From contig FWCC01000378.1 of NCBI GenBank assembly GCA_900169235.1, forward strand, positions 1 to 64,000: a stretch of DNA of 64,000 nucleotides, given 5' to 3'. This DNA comes from Zarea fungicola (lineage: Eukaryota; Ascomycota; Sordariomycetes; Hypocreales; Cordycipitaceae). Shown piece after piece: positions 20,679 to 30,387 of the stretch. Both the position numbers and the translations under genes were made by a program. How positions within the stretch are numbered: the first letter of the stretch is position 1; every line of letters begins with the position of its first letter. Below the pieces are notes generated by a model. That model did no database searches. It was not told where the DNA came from and saw nothing but the letters and a program-made list of their open reading frames with translations.

Positions 20679-22396
20679 TGCGATATCAGGAGAGCTCATA
20701 GCGTCAGAATATGCAGTGGTTACCTTGTTCAGCGGTGGGAGGCGTTGCGTAAGTATTTTACTTACAACTAAGTGCTGGCCATCGGTGATTTTGAGCCGTG
20801 GATATAAGGTACGCGGTGTTTATTCGGAAAACCATGTATTTAGGCCACTTTATTATCTTGAACAGAGCTGGATGCGACGGCATGATGCTTAAACTTTACA
20901 TCCCGGTAGGTCTGTGAATACTGGTCTTTTCGATTGATATTGTCCCGGCCCCTGGTCGGTGTTGAAATAATTTATTATGACTAGACTCATGAATCTACGC
21001 TAAATGGTGTTAGTTGCCATTTCCCAGGCTCTGGTGACAGTCTTTGGGGGTAAGTAGCTACTTGTTGCATGGCCCTGCTATCCTAGGTAACAATGAGACG
21101 CAGCCTTGTAAACAAGCTCGAATTTATCCCAACAGAGAGTCTTGCAATCCTCCATGCGATGGAGTTTGGTACTTTGATCTACTGCCGCACATGACCTTGG
21201 TGTACTGCGTGATGTAATGCAACATTGTAAAGGAGGCCGTGACGTAAATATCTCTTTCCAGCCGGCCTAAACGGATCAAAAACTTCAGCCTTTTCAAGTA
21301 GGTCTGGCCGAGCCCTTCGTCATTTCTCCTCCGGAACCCTCGGACTACGTTGTGGCGATCTGCGTTCCGCAAAATCCATGTCATCAGTTGTCATGCTCTT
21401 CTGTTGGAGTAGTGATGAGTAAGCGGAAATTGTTACATCGTTTTATTGTCGCGAATAATTTGCACATGAGCAAGGATTTAACAAAAGCCCACAGTTTTGT
21501 CGCCGACTTCTTACCTCAAACGGATGCTGTCGGCTAGCGGAGCCCCCGACTCTCACCAAAGGTAAGCTTAATCCGCTTTTGCAGCCGCGACATCGCCGTG
21601 TCTCTCGGTGCAGCCGTCTGATTGGGCAATCTATTGTTGATATATCCGGAGTATCCGTAGTTCCTATTAAACATGCGGAGCTCAGCAATTAAAGTTAGTA
21701 GTTGACGGACTTAGGCAGGAAGCCCGCGGTCATAACACGTACTGAATCGGACATGAGAAGAAAACCTAACTCAACTTAGACTCTGATATCACCGGATTAA
21801 ATGCTATTGTCGAAATGGCCGAATAGATGCTTTTAAGCTCAACGGACCGACCCGGATCCGATACTGTCGACTCTTCCACAGCTAAAATTGGGGTTGCGGT
21901 CAGAAATTAGTGCTGAACTATTCCGCAGTTGCCAGTAAATTGGTGGGCTGATCTTGGCAGTTACGGAGTTGAATACGAGCAAATATATCCTCTTTTATAA
22001 CAGACCGTTACATATTGGTTATGTAATCACAGTAACTCTAATTATAGCCACATAAATGCTTCATTATATTCTTAATGGTACTTCTTATTGCATGGGTGTG
22101 GCTAGTAGTTGACCAGTCACGCCCTAATAATGGTTCTCTACACAAGGTTCGTTCTCCTTCTTTCCTGTCAGAACCAGTGTTCTAGGTACCACTGGGCCAC
22201 AGAGACCTCAAAAATATCGAGTAATGTCCAGCCGTGGCGGGACATCCATTGCATGGAATATATACCTTCTTGGTTCGTGACAATTCCGTACTGTCGGCTG
22301 TCTTTACCGTTACTCCAGCCCAGCCCGTTTGGAATTGCACTTCTACTCGACCTCTTTTTCATTATTTCCTCATCTATCCTTTTGATAGTGATCATT
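20679..22396. other. Intergenic, no gene seen
   Basis: 1.7 kb. The SAH hydrolase frame is open upstream of its ATG to 22109, but that extension has no similarity to the family and is taken as non-coding leader. Small facing frames at 21352-21688 are unsupported. Confidence 0.45.
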
Positions 22397-23752
22397 ATGT
22401 CTGCTCCCGCACAAAAGTTCAAGGTTGCTGACCTGTCCCTGGCTGCCTTTGGCCGCAGGCAAATTAGGGTTGCTGAGAATGAAATGCCTGGTCTTATGGC
22501 GCTCCGTGCCAAATATGCCGCCGACAAGCCTCTCGCCGGTGCCCGCATCGCGGGATCTGTGCACATGACTATTGAGACTGCTGTACTCATCGAGAGTCTC
22601 GTTGCACTTGGTGCAGAGGTCACCTGGAGTAGCTGCAATAGCATGAGTACCCAAGATCACGCCGCTGCAGCTATGGTCGCCGCGGGCGTGTCTGTTTTTG
22701 CCTGGAAGGGTGAAACTGAAGAAGAATTGCAATGGTGTTTTGAACAGCAGCTCTCATCGTTTAAAGATAACAAGAAACTGAATATTTTACTTGATGATGG
22801 CGGTAACTTAACTTCGTTTGTTCACAGAAACTATCCTGAACAACTTAAGGATTGCTATGGTATTTCTGAAGAAACTACTACTGGTGTCCATCACCTTTAC
22901 CGAATGCACAAGGAAGGAACCCTCCTTGTACCCGTTATCAACGTTAATGACTCTGTTACCAAGTCCAAGGTTGGCAATGTCTATGGTTGTCGTGAATCTC
23001 TTATTGATGGTGTTAAGCGTGCGACAAATACCATGATTGCGGGCAAGGTCGCTGTTGTTGCTGGCTTTGGTGATGTTGGGAAGGGCTGTGCTCTGGCTCT
23101 GCATACAATAGGCGCCCGTGTTATTGTGACCGAAGTTGACCCAATAAATGCGCTGCAGGCCGCCATGGCTGGCTATCAGGTCACCACCATGCAGAAGGCT
23201 GCTGCTGTCGGCCAAATATTCGTGACTACAACTGGTAGCCGCGATATCATCACAGGCGAGCACTTTGCAATTATGCCTGATAATGCTATTGTCTGCAACA
23301 TTGGTCATTTTGATATTGAGATTGATGTTGGCTGGCTTAAGCGCAATGCTTTATCAGTTCAGCGCGTTAAGCCTCAGGTTGACCGCTTTCTTCTGCCATC
23401 CGGCTGTCGTATTATCCTCCTAGCGGACGGTCATCTTGTCAACCTCGGTTGCGCCACAGGCCACTCTTCCTTTATTATGTCCTGCTGCTTCACCAGCCAG
23501 GTTCTAGCCCAGATTGCCCTGTATAAAGCGAACGACGAAACCTGGCGCAATAAGTACGTTGAATTCTCTCGATCTGGCACGAGCAGTCTCGCGACCGGCG
23601 TACATGTTCTCCCAAAGATTCTCGACGAGGAGGTTGCCCGCCTTCACCTTGCTCATTGTCAAGTCGATCTTAGCATTCTTTCAAATAGCCAGGCCGAGTA
23701 TCTCGGTCTTCCCGTCACTGGCCCTTTCAAAAGTGAGACCTACCGCTATTAG
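22397..23752 (+). CDS. S-adenosylhomocysteinase paralogue with altered active site
   Basis: Intronless, 451 aa from ATG 22397 ([10 protein letters not shown], the usual fungal start). Family function: NAD-dependent reversible cleavage of S-adenosylhomocysteine to adenosine and homocysteine, in the cytosol. Overall colinear with eukaryotic SAH hydrolases: HMT near residue 56, STQDHAAAA at 84-92, DDGG at 133-136, [10 protein letters not shown] at 157-166, NAD loop GFGDVGKG at 223-230, NIGHFD, and C-terminal YRY. However, the strictly conserved TKSKFDN motif is TKSKVGN (residues 188-194), so the Asp that contacts the substrate ribose (human Asp190) is Gly193, and the preceding Phe is Val. CNIFSTQDH is CNSMSTQDH. 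Lys189, Asn194 and Cys198 remain. It is probably a second copy, with the housekeeping gene elsewhere; activity is doubtful. It lies alone in a gene-poor tract. Confidence 0.9.
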   Translation: MSAPAQKFKVADLSLAAFGRRQIRVAENEMPGLMALRAKYAADKPLAGARIAGSVHMTIETAVLIESLVALGAEVTWSSCNSMSTQDHAAAAMVAAGVSVFAWKGETEEELQWCFEQQLSSFKDNKKLNILLDDGGNLTSFVHRNYPEQLKDCYGISEETTTGVHHLYRMHKEGTLLVPVINVNDSVTKSKVGNVYGCRESLIDGVKRATNTMIAGKVAVVAGFGDVGKGCALALHTIGARVIVTEVDPINALQAAMAGYQVTTMQKAAAVGQIFVTTTGSRDIITGEHFAIMPDNAIVCNIGHFDIEIDVGWLKRNALSVQRVKPQVDRFLLPSGCRIILLADGHLVNLGCATGHSSFIMSCCFTSQVLAQIALYKANDETWRNKYVEFSRSGTSSLATGVHVLPKILDEEVARLHLAHCQVDLSILSNSQAEYLGLPVTGPFKSETYRY

Positions 23753-26004
23753 ACGAAACGCAGATTATTTCCAAGCCTCACACTCTTGAAGTGAGGTTAA
23801 TTTAACGCCACGGAGAAATTGTTCCATTTTCATATCAATGAGAGAATTAGAAAAGCGGTACAGATTACTTATTTGTATGATTATCTGTAATTAGTTATGT
23901 TTCTTATGCTTTCTTTTTTTCACCTCCTTTCACTTTCACCGTATAGAATCTGCTCAACAAGTTAAACAGCAGCCTTGCCGAGGTAACGGTAACCGCTGCT
24001 TACGATGCAGCTAACAATACGACGAGAGAAGTCAACGAGGAACTCCAGGAACGGCATAAATATTCATGTATGGAGATCCAGAACATTAAGCATGAGATGT
24101 GAGGCGGGCTTTCTAACAGCGCTGCGCCTCTGGCAATAAGATTTCAAGCCACTGCACCATCATAATAGTTAAATTGCGCGAAATTGACAAGTTAAGCATT
24201 GATTCTCTTTTAAAAACATGTTTAAGCTTGCAAGATCTTCAAGGTGAACGCCAAAGGAACAATAGAGATAACATGAAGCGAAAGGGCCAGTCACGACAAC
24301 AATCAAGTCTCCTGATTGTCGGCATATATAGGACACATTAATGAACTCCTTGAACGCTTGCAATTGAGCACAAATATAGTGCCGCAAGCCCCATCTTATG
24401 AAGCGCCAGGCTCATCAACTACGGTGCTGTAGTGACTTTACGGATGCTACAGACATTACAGACGCTATAGACGCCAACTGAACGGTGCCATTCGAATGTG
24501 GAGGTCTCATATACCAGTAAAGTTTTTAGATTAAAAGGATCTAATTTTTAAACTGTTATAAACCTAACCCAGTTTTGGAGCAGAATCCTTCAAAAAAATG
24601 ACGGCGGCATGTAGATGACCTACTAGAATCCCTCAGACAATAAATGGAGGCAAGGATGGACATCATATGAACTCATCAATCGAATTGCTGACGGTGCTGC
24701 TAGATTTGACGATGGTTTATTCGACTTCATTGCGCTCACGTATAATTTACTTTGAGTCTCTCGCCGACACACGACATCATTGTACTGTTTAATAGAGCCG
24801 ACTTACTTCGTAAGAAACAGACTTTAACTGTGATTAGAAGCAAGCCATCGTTATACTAATTGCAACCAACTAGGCCATTCAACAACCCTCAAATAATGAC
24901 TACCTGTAGGAGGATCAGGGGGGTGTATGATAACTGCAACACGTACCAATCTTCGTAATAGAAGTGGAAGAGAAATAAGAGAGCCTGGTAGCGTAGGCTA
25001 TAAATACTGGCCTTATCCAACCCTAAAATATATTCCTCCTAATATGCACTGCTCTGCGATGCTTAACATCTTGGAATGCCTTTCACCTCATGCATGACGA
25101 GGAGGTCTTTCGAACATTTCCAATAGAAATGACGGTAACTCCCATGCGAATAGATATTGGCCGAAGAAGCAGCCAGCTGTCTCAACTATTATGTCTACAG
25201 CTCCCATTATTGCTATAGTAGTTTCTTGAAATCCTTCTCTGCGCTACTCTTAGGTAAAGTCGCTACGAAAGACAATTTTCCTCTTACCCGCTTGTGAGAA
25301 GAGCCTTTCTCCTGAACATGGATCATTAGATCGTCCAACCTGGTTTTGTTTCTACATACGTCTTTCAAGGAAATAGCTGCCTTGGATGTGTTTATCTCTT
25401 GAATCGGAACCCCATCGACCGTAGCATCAGAAACTGCTGGCCACAGAGAAAGAATTCCCGCCAGTCCCGCAGGTTCAACGCACGTCAAACTGCACCCTGG
25501 TCACGTCGGAAACCTGACTAACTGGATTAAGCAGTGGCTTATGATGTAAGGCATAACTGGCAATTAAAGCATCTTGTCGCAATCATCACTAACTGAATTA
25601 AGCAGTGCCTTACGATGTACGCCTTACTCGCGATTAAAGCCGTCTTATCACCAGCTAGATTTGGAATTGCCTTACGATGAACAGGCTTGGCTTCATGCCG
25701 CCTTGTGGGATGCGCTGCCACCATAGTCATTAACGCAACCCCAACGCTAAACTTAGAAAGAGAAGCATACAAAGGGCTACAAGATGTGGCTAAAATAAAT
25801 ATTTTGTCTATATCTAATAATACCAGTAGAATTACGTATAGGCAAGAGGTGACTCTATACCTATCGGAATGGCAGAAATTTTCTCCATCTATGGGGTAGG
25901 TAGCCACCTATATTGCTATTATGCCTATGTCGATGAGTAGAAGTGCTTTCCATGCTAACACCACTTCTGCGATATCCTGTTGTTTAACCACTGTCCTATA
26001 GAGC
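23753..26004. other. Gene-poor, AT-rich region
   Basis: 2.25 kb with no recognised gene. Weak frames at 25213-25488 and 25539-25907 (minus) include a hydrophobic, signal-like segment followed by a basic region, but no family is recognised and no good splice join was found. It contains the 71-bp duplication listed separately. Confidence 0.45.
25518..25664. repeat. Diverged tandem duplication, about 71 bp unit
   Basis: Copy one begins CTAACTGGATTAAGCAGTG at 25518 and copy two CTAACTGAATTAAGCAGTG at 25589. Both continue with a CTTA(T/C)GATGTA(A/C)G segment and an ATTAAAGC segment before diverging. Confidence 0.65.
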
Positions 26005-27205
26005 TTATCGCTTGTGGGCAGTCTTGCTACTTGTAGTGCCAGGGAAATGCTTCGCGGCGAGAGGAGCGGGCCAAGCAAGGAACTTGGTGGGATCCTCCCG
26101 CACTTGTCCAGAAGTGATAATATCGACGACAGCAACCATGATATAGCCGCCAATGGCGGTGAAAATATGCCACCTATTTACACACCGTTAGAGAAGTCGG
26201 AAGGGCTATTGTCAAGGAAGAGTATAACTGTACCATCCGTGTAGCTCTAAAAGAAATGCTACTGGCAAGCCAGCTTTGTGTCTCATACTAATCAGTAGAG
26301 CACATGCCCAGTCATCAATTAACCAGATAAAGTAGCCGAGGAAGAGACTGACTAGAAACATAGTCATCAGCAGTGTGTTAAAAGAAGAGGTGACTACAGA
26401 CCTACAGCAACCAAATCGTGTCATGTTTTGAAGTCGTTTCCTAACATCGGGATCCGGGGTTTGTTGCGTTATAAGTCGCGATATATTTACTATAATCAAC
26501 AAGACAGCCAGGCCAAAGGTCGTTGCGTGAAGCAAGAACTCATCCATAACCATGTGGGTAACCATGACCACGGTAAAGAGCAAGGTAAGAACGAGCCCTA
26601 TCAGTCTGGTGCGCTCTGGCGAAGCTTTGAAGACCAACAAACGACACAGAACTGGTGTAGTCAAGAGATGCATGGATAATTCGTCCGCTGTTCTGATGAG
26701 CCACAGTGGAGTAGATGTTAAAGACGCGCAGGGTACGTACACATTTGCGTGTGGTATTTCAGTGTCATGTGGTAGCTGGCAGAGCAGATACCCACGCCAA
26801 TCAACCCGCAATATAAAACCACCCGGGAAGAAGATTTGCCTTTTTGAGGGTTGTAGAGGCCGTAAACCCCGTATACGACTAATGAGAGAGGTTAGATGGG
26901 CGTTTGAGGACTGAGGTGGTTCTCAACGAGGAGCACAGACCAAAGATGAGGCTGCTCAGTGTATTGATAAACTCAGCAACAAAGCGAGTGACAACATAAT
27001 CCTGAGTTTCGATGGTGTTAGGGTTTTAAGCGTTTATGAGGATATTATATTTTGTAAGCGGATGAGTTCAATAATACCTCCTCACAGAAGCTGTCGTGAA
27101 AGTGAGTTTTTCGAACTTTCGGAGAGGAACACCTTGACATCTGCAAACTTACTTTAGATAAGAGGTCGGCGGACCCCAGAACGGGGCCAATTTGGCTGCA
27201 TCCAT
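26005..27205 (-). CDS. Alkaline ceramidase (alkaline phytoceramidase family)
   Basis: Six exons join in frame: 27205-27153, 27090-27078, 27001-26941, 26878-26741, 26687-26234, 26173-26005; 888 nt, 295 aa. An ER/Golgi multispan membrane enzyme that hydrolyses ceramide or phytoceramide to a sphingoid base and fatty acid. Family landmarks appear in order: N-terminal FWGPPTS, then NFCEEDYVVTRFVAEF, VVYGVYGLYNP, YHMTLKYHTQMSDELSMH (catalytic His and Asp-Glu), several hydrophobic segments, GFFIW-type FLGYFIWLIDDWAC, and the Zn-binding HGWWHIFTAIGGYI. Length and all presumed zinc ligands match family norms. Exon 2 is only 13 nt long yet encodes the conserved FCEE, and the 26233-26174 intron restores the HGWWH motif. 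No stop or frame break remains, so the gene appears intact despite its gene-poor surroundings. Confidence 0.85.
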
Positions 27206-28435
27206 CGGTAGTAACGGATAGCAAGTTTCGCCAAACGCGGATTGATTATAGGGGAGCCTGAGCAGTCATGTTTTTCGACAATCCACGCGCTTCTAGTGGG
27301 CCTTAAATAAAAACAGTTGACGCCACAGTGCAAATGCACACTGTGGCTTCGGCACGTCGGCAGACCCTAATAAGCTGTCAAAGGCTGAAGTACAGCCGGA
27401 CTACTAAGGGTAAATACAGCGATCCTGTAATCCTCCCGCACACAATGATTTCATATCAAATGTAATAGAACAGCTGCGCACAAGTACAGGCATAACCTTT
27501 AAGGGACAAGAGCAAACTAAGACTGAGTTTAAATCGTCGTTGGCCAAATACTGGTCATGTATACATGTTTAAGGGGCACTCGTGCTTGTACATACAGGAA
27601 GGCTAGTTCATTTCTCTGCGAATAATAATCAATGCTTCAGTATACAATATAGCAATTCCCATAGCTGCGCGAAAGCAACCACAAACGGATGACCACTATC
27701 CACAGTGGGATTAGTAGAAGACGGGCTACTACGCCCAATCTGCGAAACAACCCTTTGGAGACAGTGCGTGGAGTTGTCCACGCTAAAATATCTTACGGAT
27801 CCTTCTTACCAGACTAGGCAGTACCTTACGAGGAGTCGGAGACTACAACCCTGCCAGATACAATGCTAGCCGGATTAGACGGCCCCCTTCTGCCAAGCGT
27901 GGTGACCTGACACGAAATGCCTGTCCTACCACAGGTTGATTGTCCTCCAAGGAGAAGTGGTCGTTCTGGCGACGGCCATTCTGCCCTACAACACGCATGT
28001 CGGAAGTGTGGGGGGGTTGCATGACTATTATGCCTACTATTATTACTAGAATCGCTTTAATAGCCTAAACCTTTTGCTCTGTGGCCTGACGGCATAGGCG
28101 TTCGTCACACCTAGATCTACTATACTCCAATCTACACTCTAATCCTATCTCTAATACTCTAACCTCTACCCTGGCTCTCACTTACCATACCCTAACCTAC
28201 AGGCAAACTCTAATCTAGGTAATCTAAATAAAGAATCTAGAGTAAAGAACTCTAACCCTTTTTCCCTACACTTACCTAAATTTTCATGGTATTTAGGGTG
28301 AATACCCTGGCAGTAGAGGCTAGGGACAATTTATATTGTCGCTAGTTCGAATATAGTCTGGTTCTTCTAAGGCCGATACTACGGTAGTTTTATCGCCGCG
28401 ACATGTGTTACAAAGAGCAGCTCCGACATTCTATC
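27206..28435. other. Gene-poor region, probable degraded sequence
   Basis: 1.2 kb without a supported gene. At 28115-28260 there is a low-complexity CTAA/CTCTAA-rich tract with CCCTAACC-like words. It may be degraded repeat DNA; no transposon protein could be recognised. Confidence 0.4.
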
Positions 28436-29102
28436 TTAGTTGCTCTCGCCTCTTTTGGTCACATATATCGGCCATGAGTGAGGCTTAGCGGTGAGCCGAC
28501 CTTTCCAAATCCACTCCTTTGTCTCGTCAACCAGCTTCAGGTCGTAATCGCGCAGAAGCGTAGCGCATGCCTTGTAGACTTCCAACCATGAGAAGTTCTG
28601 GCCAGGGCAGGAAGCGTAACCAGCCCCCCACTAATATCTGTTAACGATTTGAAAATCCTAGCCAGGGCTTTTGATTTGTTGCTTACCGCAATGAAATACT
28701 TCTCTCGTGTTGAAATATCCTACGCAAACCACCTCTCGGGATTGAATTGGTCTGCATCTTCACCCCACAACGTCTTTGAGTGATGATACACCCACGGACT
28801 AATGGAGACGAGCGTGCCTTTTGAAAAGGTTCGCTCACCAATAGTAAGGCCTTCCTTGCCCACTTCGCGAGAGAGGCTAAATGTGACAGGACAGAAGAAA
28901 CGAAGTAACTCCTTAATACAGGCTCGTAGATATGGCAGTTCTTTGGCATCCGCCTACGACACAATTGGGTCTTTGCACCGCCCCATGCTTGTTGCTTCTT
29001 CCATTTCCGCATACGCTATTTGATAAACATGTGGATGCTTCATTAGAAGATAACAGAACGATTGAATCGACGTGCTTGGCGTGTCTGACCCCCCTATAAG
29101 TC
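28436..29102 (-). pseudogene. Cytochrome P450, 5'-truncated pseudogene
   Basis: Only the C-terminal half of a fungal P450 remains. In one frame, starting after an acceptor-like CTAG at 29103, I read the I-helix oxygen-binding segment GGSDTPST, the ExxR region KELLR, an NPERW segment and, after a spliceable intron (GTAAGC donor near 28686), the heme-binding GYASCPGQ and a normal C-terminus. Two in-frame TAG codons interrupt it, at 28954-28956 (between SMGRCKDPIVS and ADAKELPYL) and at 28720-28722 (after NPERWFA). Nothing resembling the N-terminal membrane anchor or the first 250 residues was found upstream. It is therefore a relic monooxygenase gene; the substrate cannot be inferred. Confidence 0.8.
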
Positions 29103-29979
29103 CTAGAATAAACATACACAGTACAGAACAAACAAACCAAACAGCAAACAGGAAAATCCCAATGAAAGCGAAAGGCGGGCTGTTAAACTATTTATACTCG
29201 GGTGGTTCTGGTTACCGTGTACGCCCGTGGCGCGCTGGTCCGACACACTAGTACCTAATACCGTACGGGGGATGTCAGCAACAGCTGCTCGTCGCGCCGT
29301 ATGGGCTGTTGCTATGCCAATCCTGTTCTACGGACTAAATTTCTAGCCGCCAGGACTAGATATCGGCAACTCCTACCTGTAGTAGAACCACAGAGAGAAT
29401 AGAGTACTTCAAGCTTGGCCTCTAAGCTAAGCTAAAGAAGCTCTTTGGGCTTAACCTCCCCTATTGCCTACTTGGTTATCTATTGACGGTATGACGCTAA
29501 TATGGAGACTTTGTAGAATACTATGAGAGATTTTTACCCTAGAGAGGTGATATCAGAGTGCCCTTGTAGACACCAAAACTCACTGACTTATCTTTTCTAC
29601 TATAGAAATTCCCTGGCCATCTCTGGGTTCGGCTTATATTGGACCTAGCGACGGCGATAGGGAAATTCCTTAGTAGGTCCTATAAGGTGTATGTGCATAT
29701 TGCTGACTTTAACTATTTCAAGATCAATAATTGCATATAACACTATATAGGGTGTATAAGCCTGGCACGCTCTATATACCGTATTGCAATCCAGCTCCAG
29801 TGAATGTGCATCTGTCTAATACGTGATGACGTGTATCCAAGTCCCACTCGCTTGGCAGAGGTAACTCTTTGTGTTCAGCCCGGTTTGCAGCCATGTGTTG
29901 AATTGTGACAATATATGTGCAGGTATTCTTTCTTTGAGACTGCATCCAACTTTGATATCTCCGCAATGTAAGACACCCA
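29103..29979. other. Intergenic, no gene seen
   Basis: About 880 bp rich in TAG/CTA words. No protein family recognised. A 162-codon minus frame (29772-30260) partly shadows the adjacent secreted-protein gene. Confidence 0.4.
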
Positions 29980-30387
29980 TCACGGGCATCTGTTGCCCCA
30001 GCATTTGATTGATTTGACGTTGCCGCCATCAGCTCGTGAAACACAGACACGATTGCCATAATAAAATGACAGAGTTGAGAGTACCCTTCCTGTCGCATTG
30101 TCTCCATCATAGAGATTGCACTGTACGTCATTCCAGTCCGAGTCTGTAATAGTAAAGCTGCGGGCGTCTGTTCGTTGGTAGTTATAAGAGGACCATTTAT
30201 TACCCCAAGGTATATGGACCAGGGCACCACCATTGCAAGCGATACCGGGGTAATATTCAACCCCAGCTTTCACGCCACAAATCTTTCGCTTTTCCAGAGA
30301 GCCCTGTTCCGCTGTTGAGGCGGTCGGCGAGCCACGAATGCCAACAGCAACCAATGAGAATACCATCAAAGTTGCAAGCTTCGTCAT
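29980..30387 (-). CDS. Small secreted cysteine-rich protein (effector or antimicrobial candidate)
   Basis: Intronless, 135 aa from ATG 30387. A signal peptide (MTKLATLMVFSLVAVGIRG) is followed by a short propeptide ending in a Kex2-type Lys-Arg site (SLEKRK, about residues 31-36). The mature part of about 100 residues has six cysteines (ICG, IACNG, VQCN, RVCV, IKCW, NRC), enough for three disulfides. The pattern of a YYPG...NCxLYDG...CV repeat suggests a compact beta fold such as gamma-crystallin-like antimicrobial proteins, but I do not recognise a family and that is inference only. It would be secreted. It lies in a gene-poor tract, a common setting for lineage-specific secreted proteins. 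Confidence 0.65.
   Translation of the reverse strand: MTKLATLMVFSLVAVGIRGSPTASTAEQGSLEKRKICGVKAGVEYYPGIACNGGALVHIPWGNKWSSYNYQRTDARSFTITDSDWNDVQCNLYDGDNATGRVLSTLSFYYGNRVCVSRADGGNVKSIKCWGNRCP

Noticed and set aside
22109..22396. N-terminal extension of the S-adenosylhomocysteinase
   Set aside because: The in-frame extension of 96 codons has no family similarity, and the downstream ATG gives the standard fungal N-terminus.
28115..28260. Interstitial telomere-like repeats (CCCTAA words)
   Set aside because: Words are irregular and mixed with CTCTAA and CTAATC; no run of perfect telomere units. Treated as low-complexity DNA.
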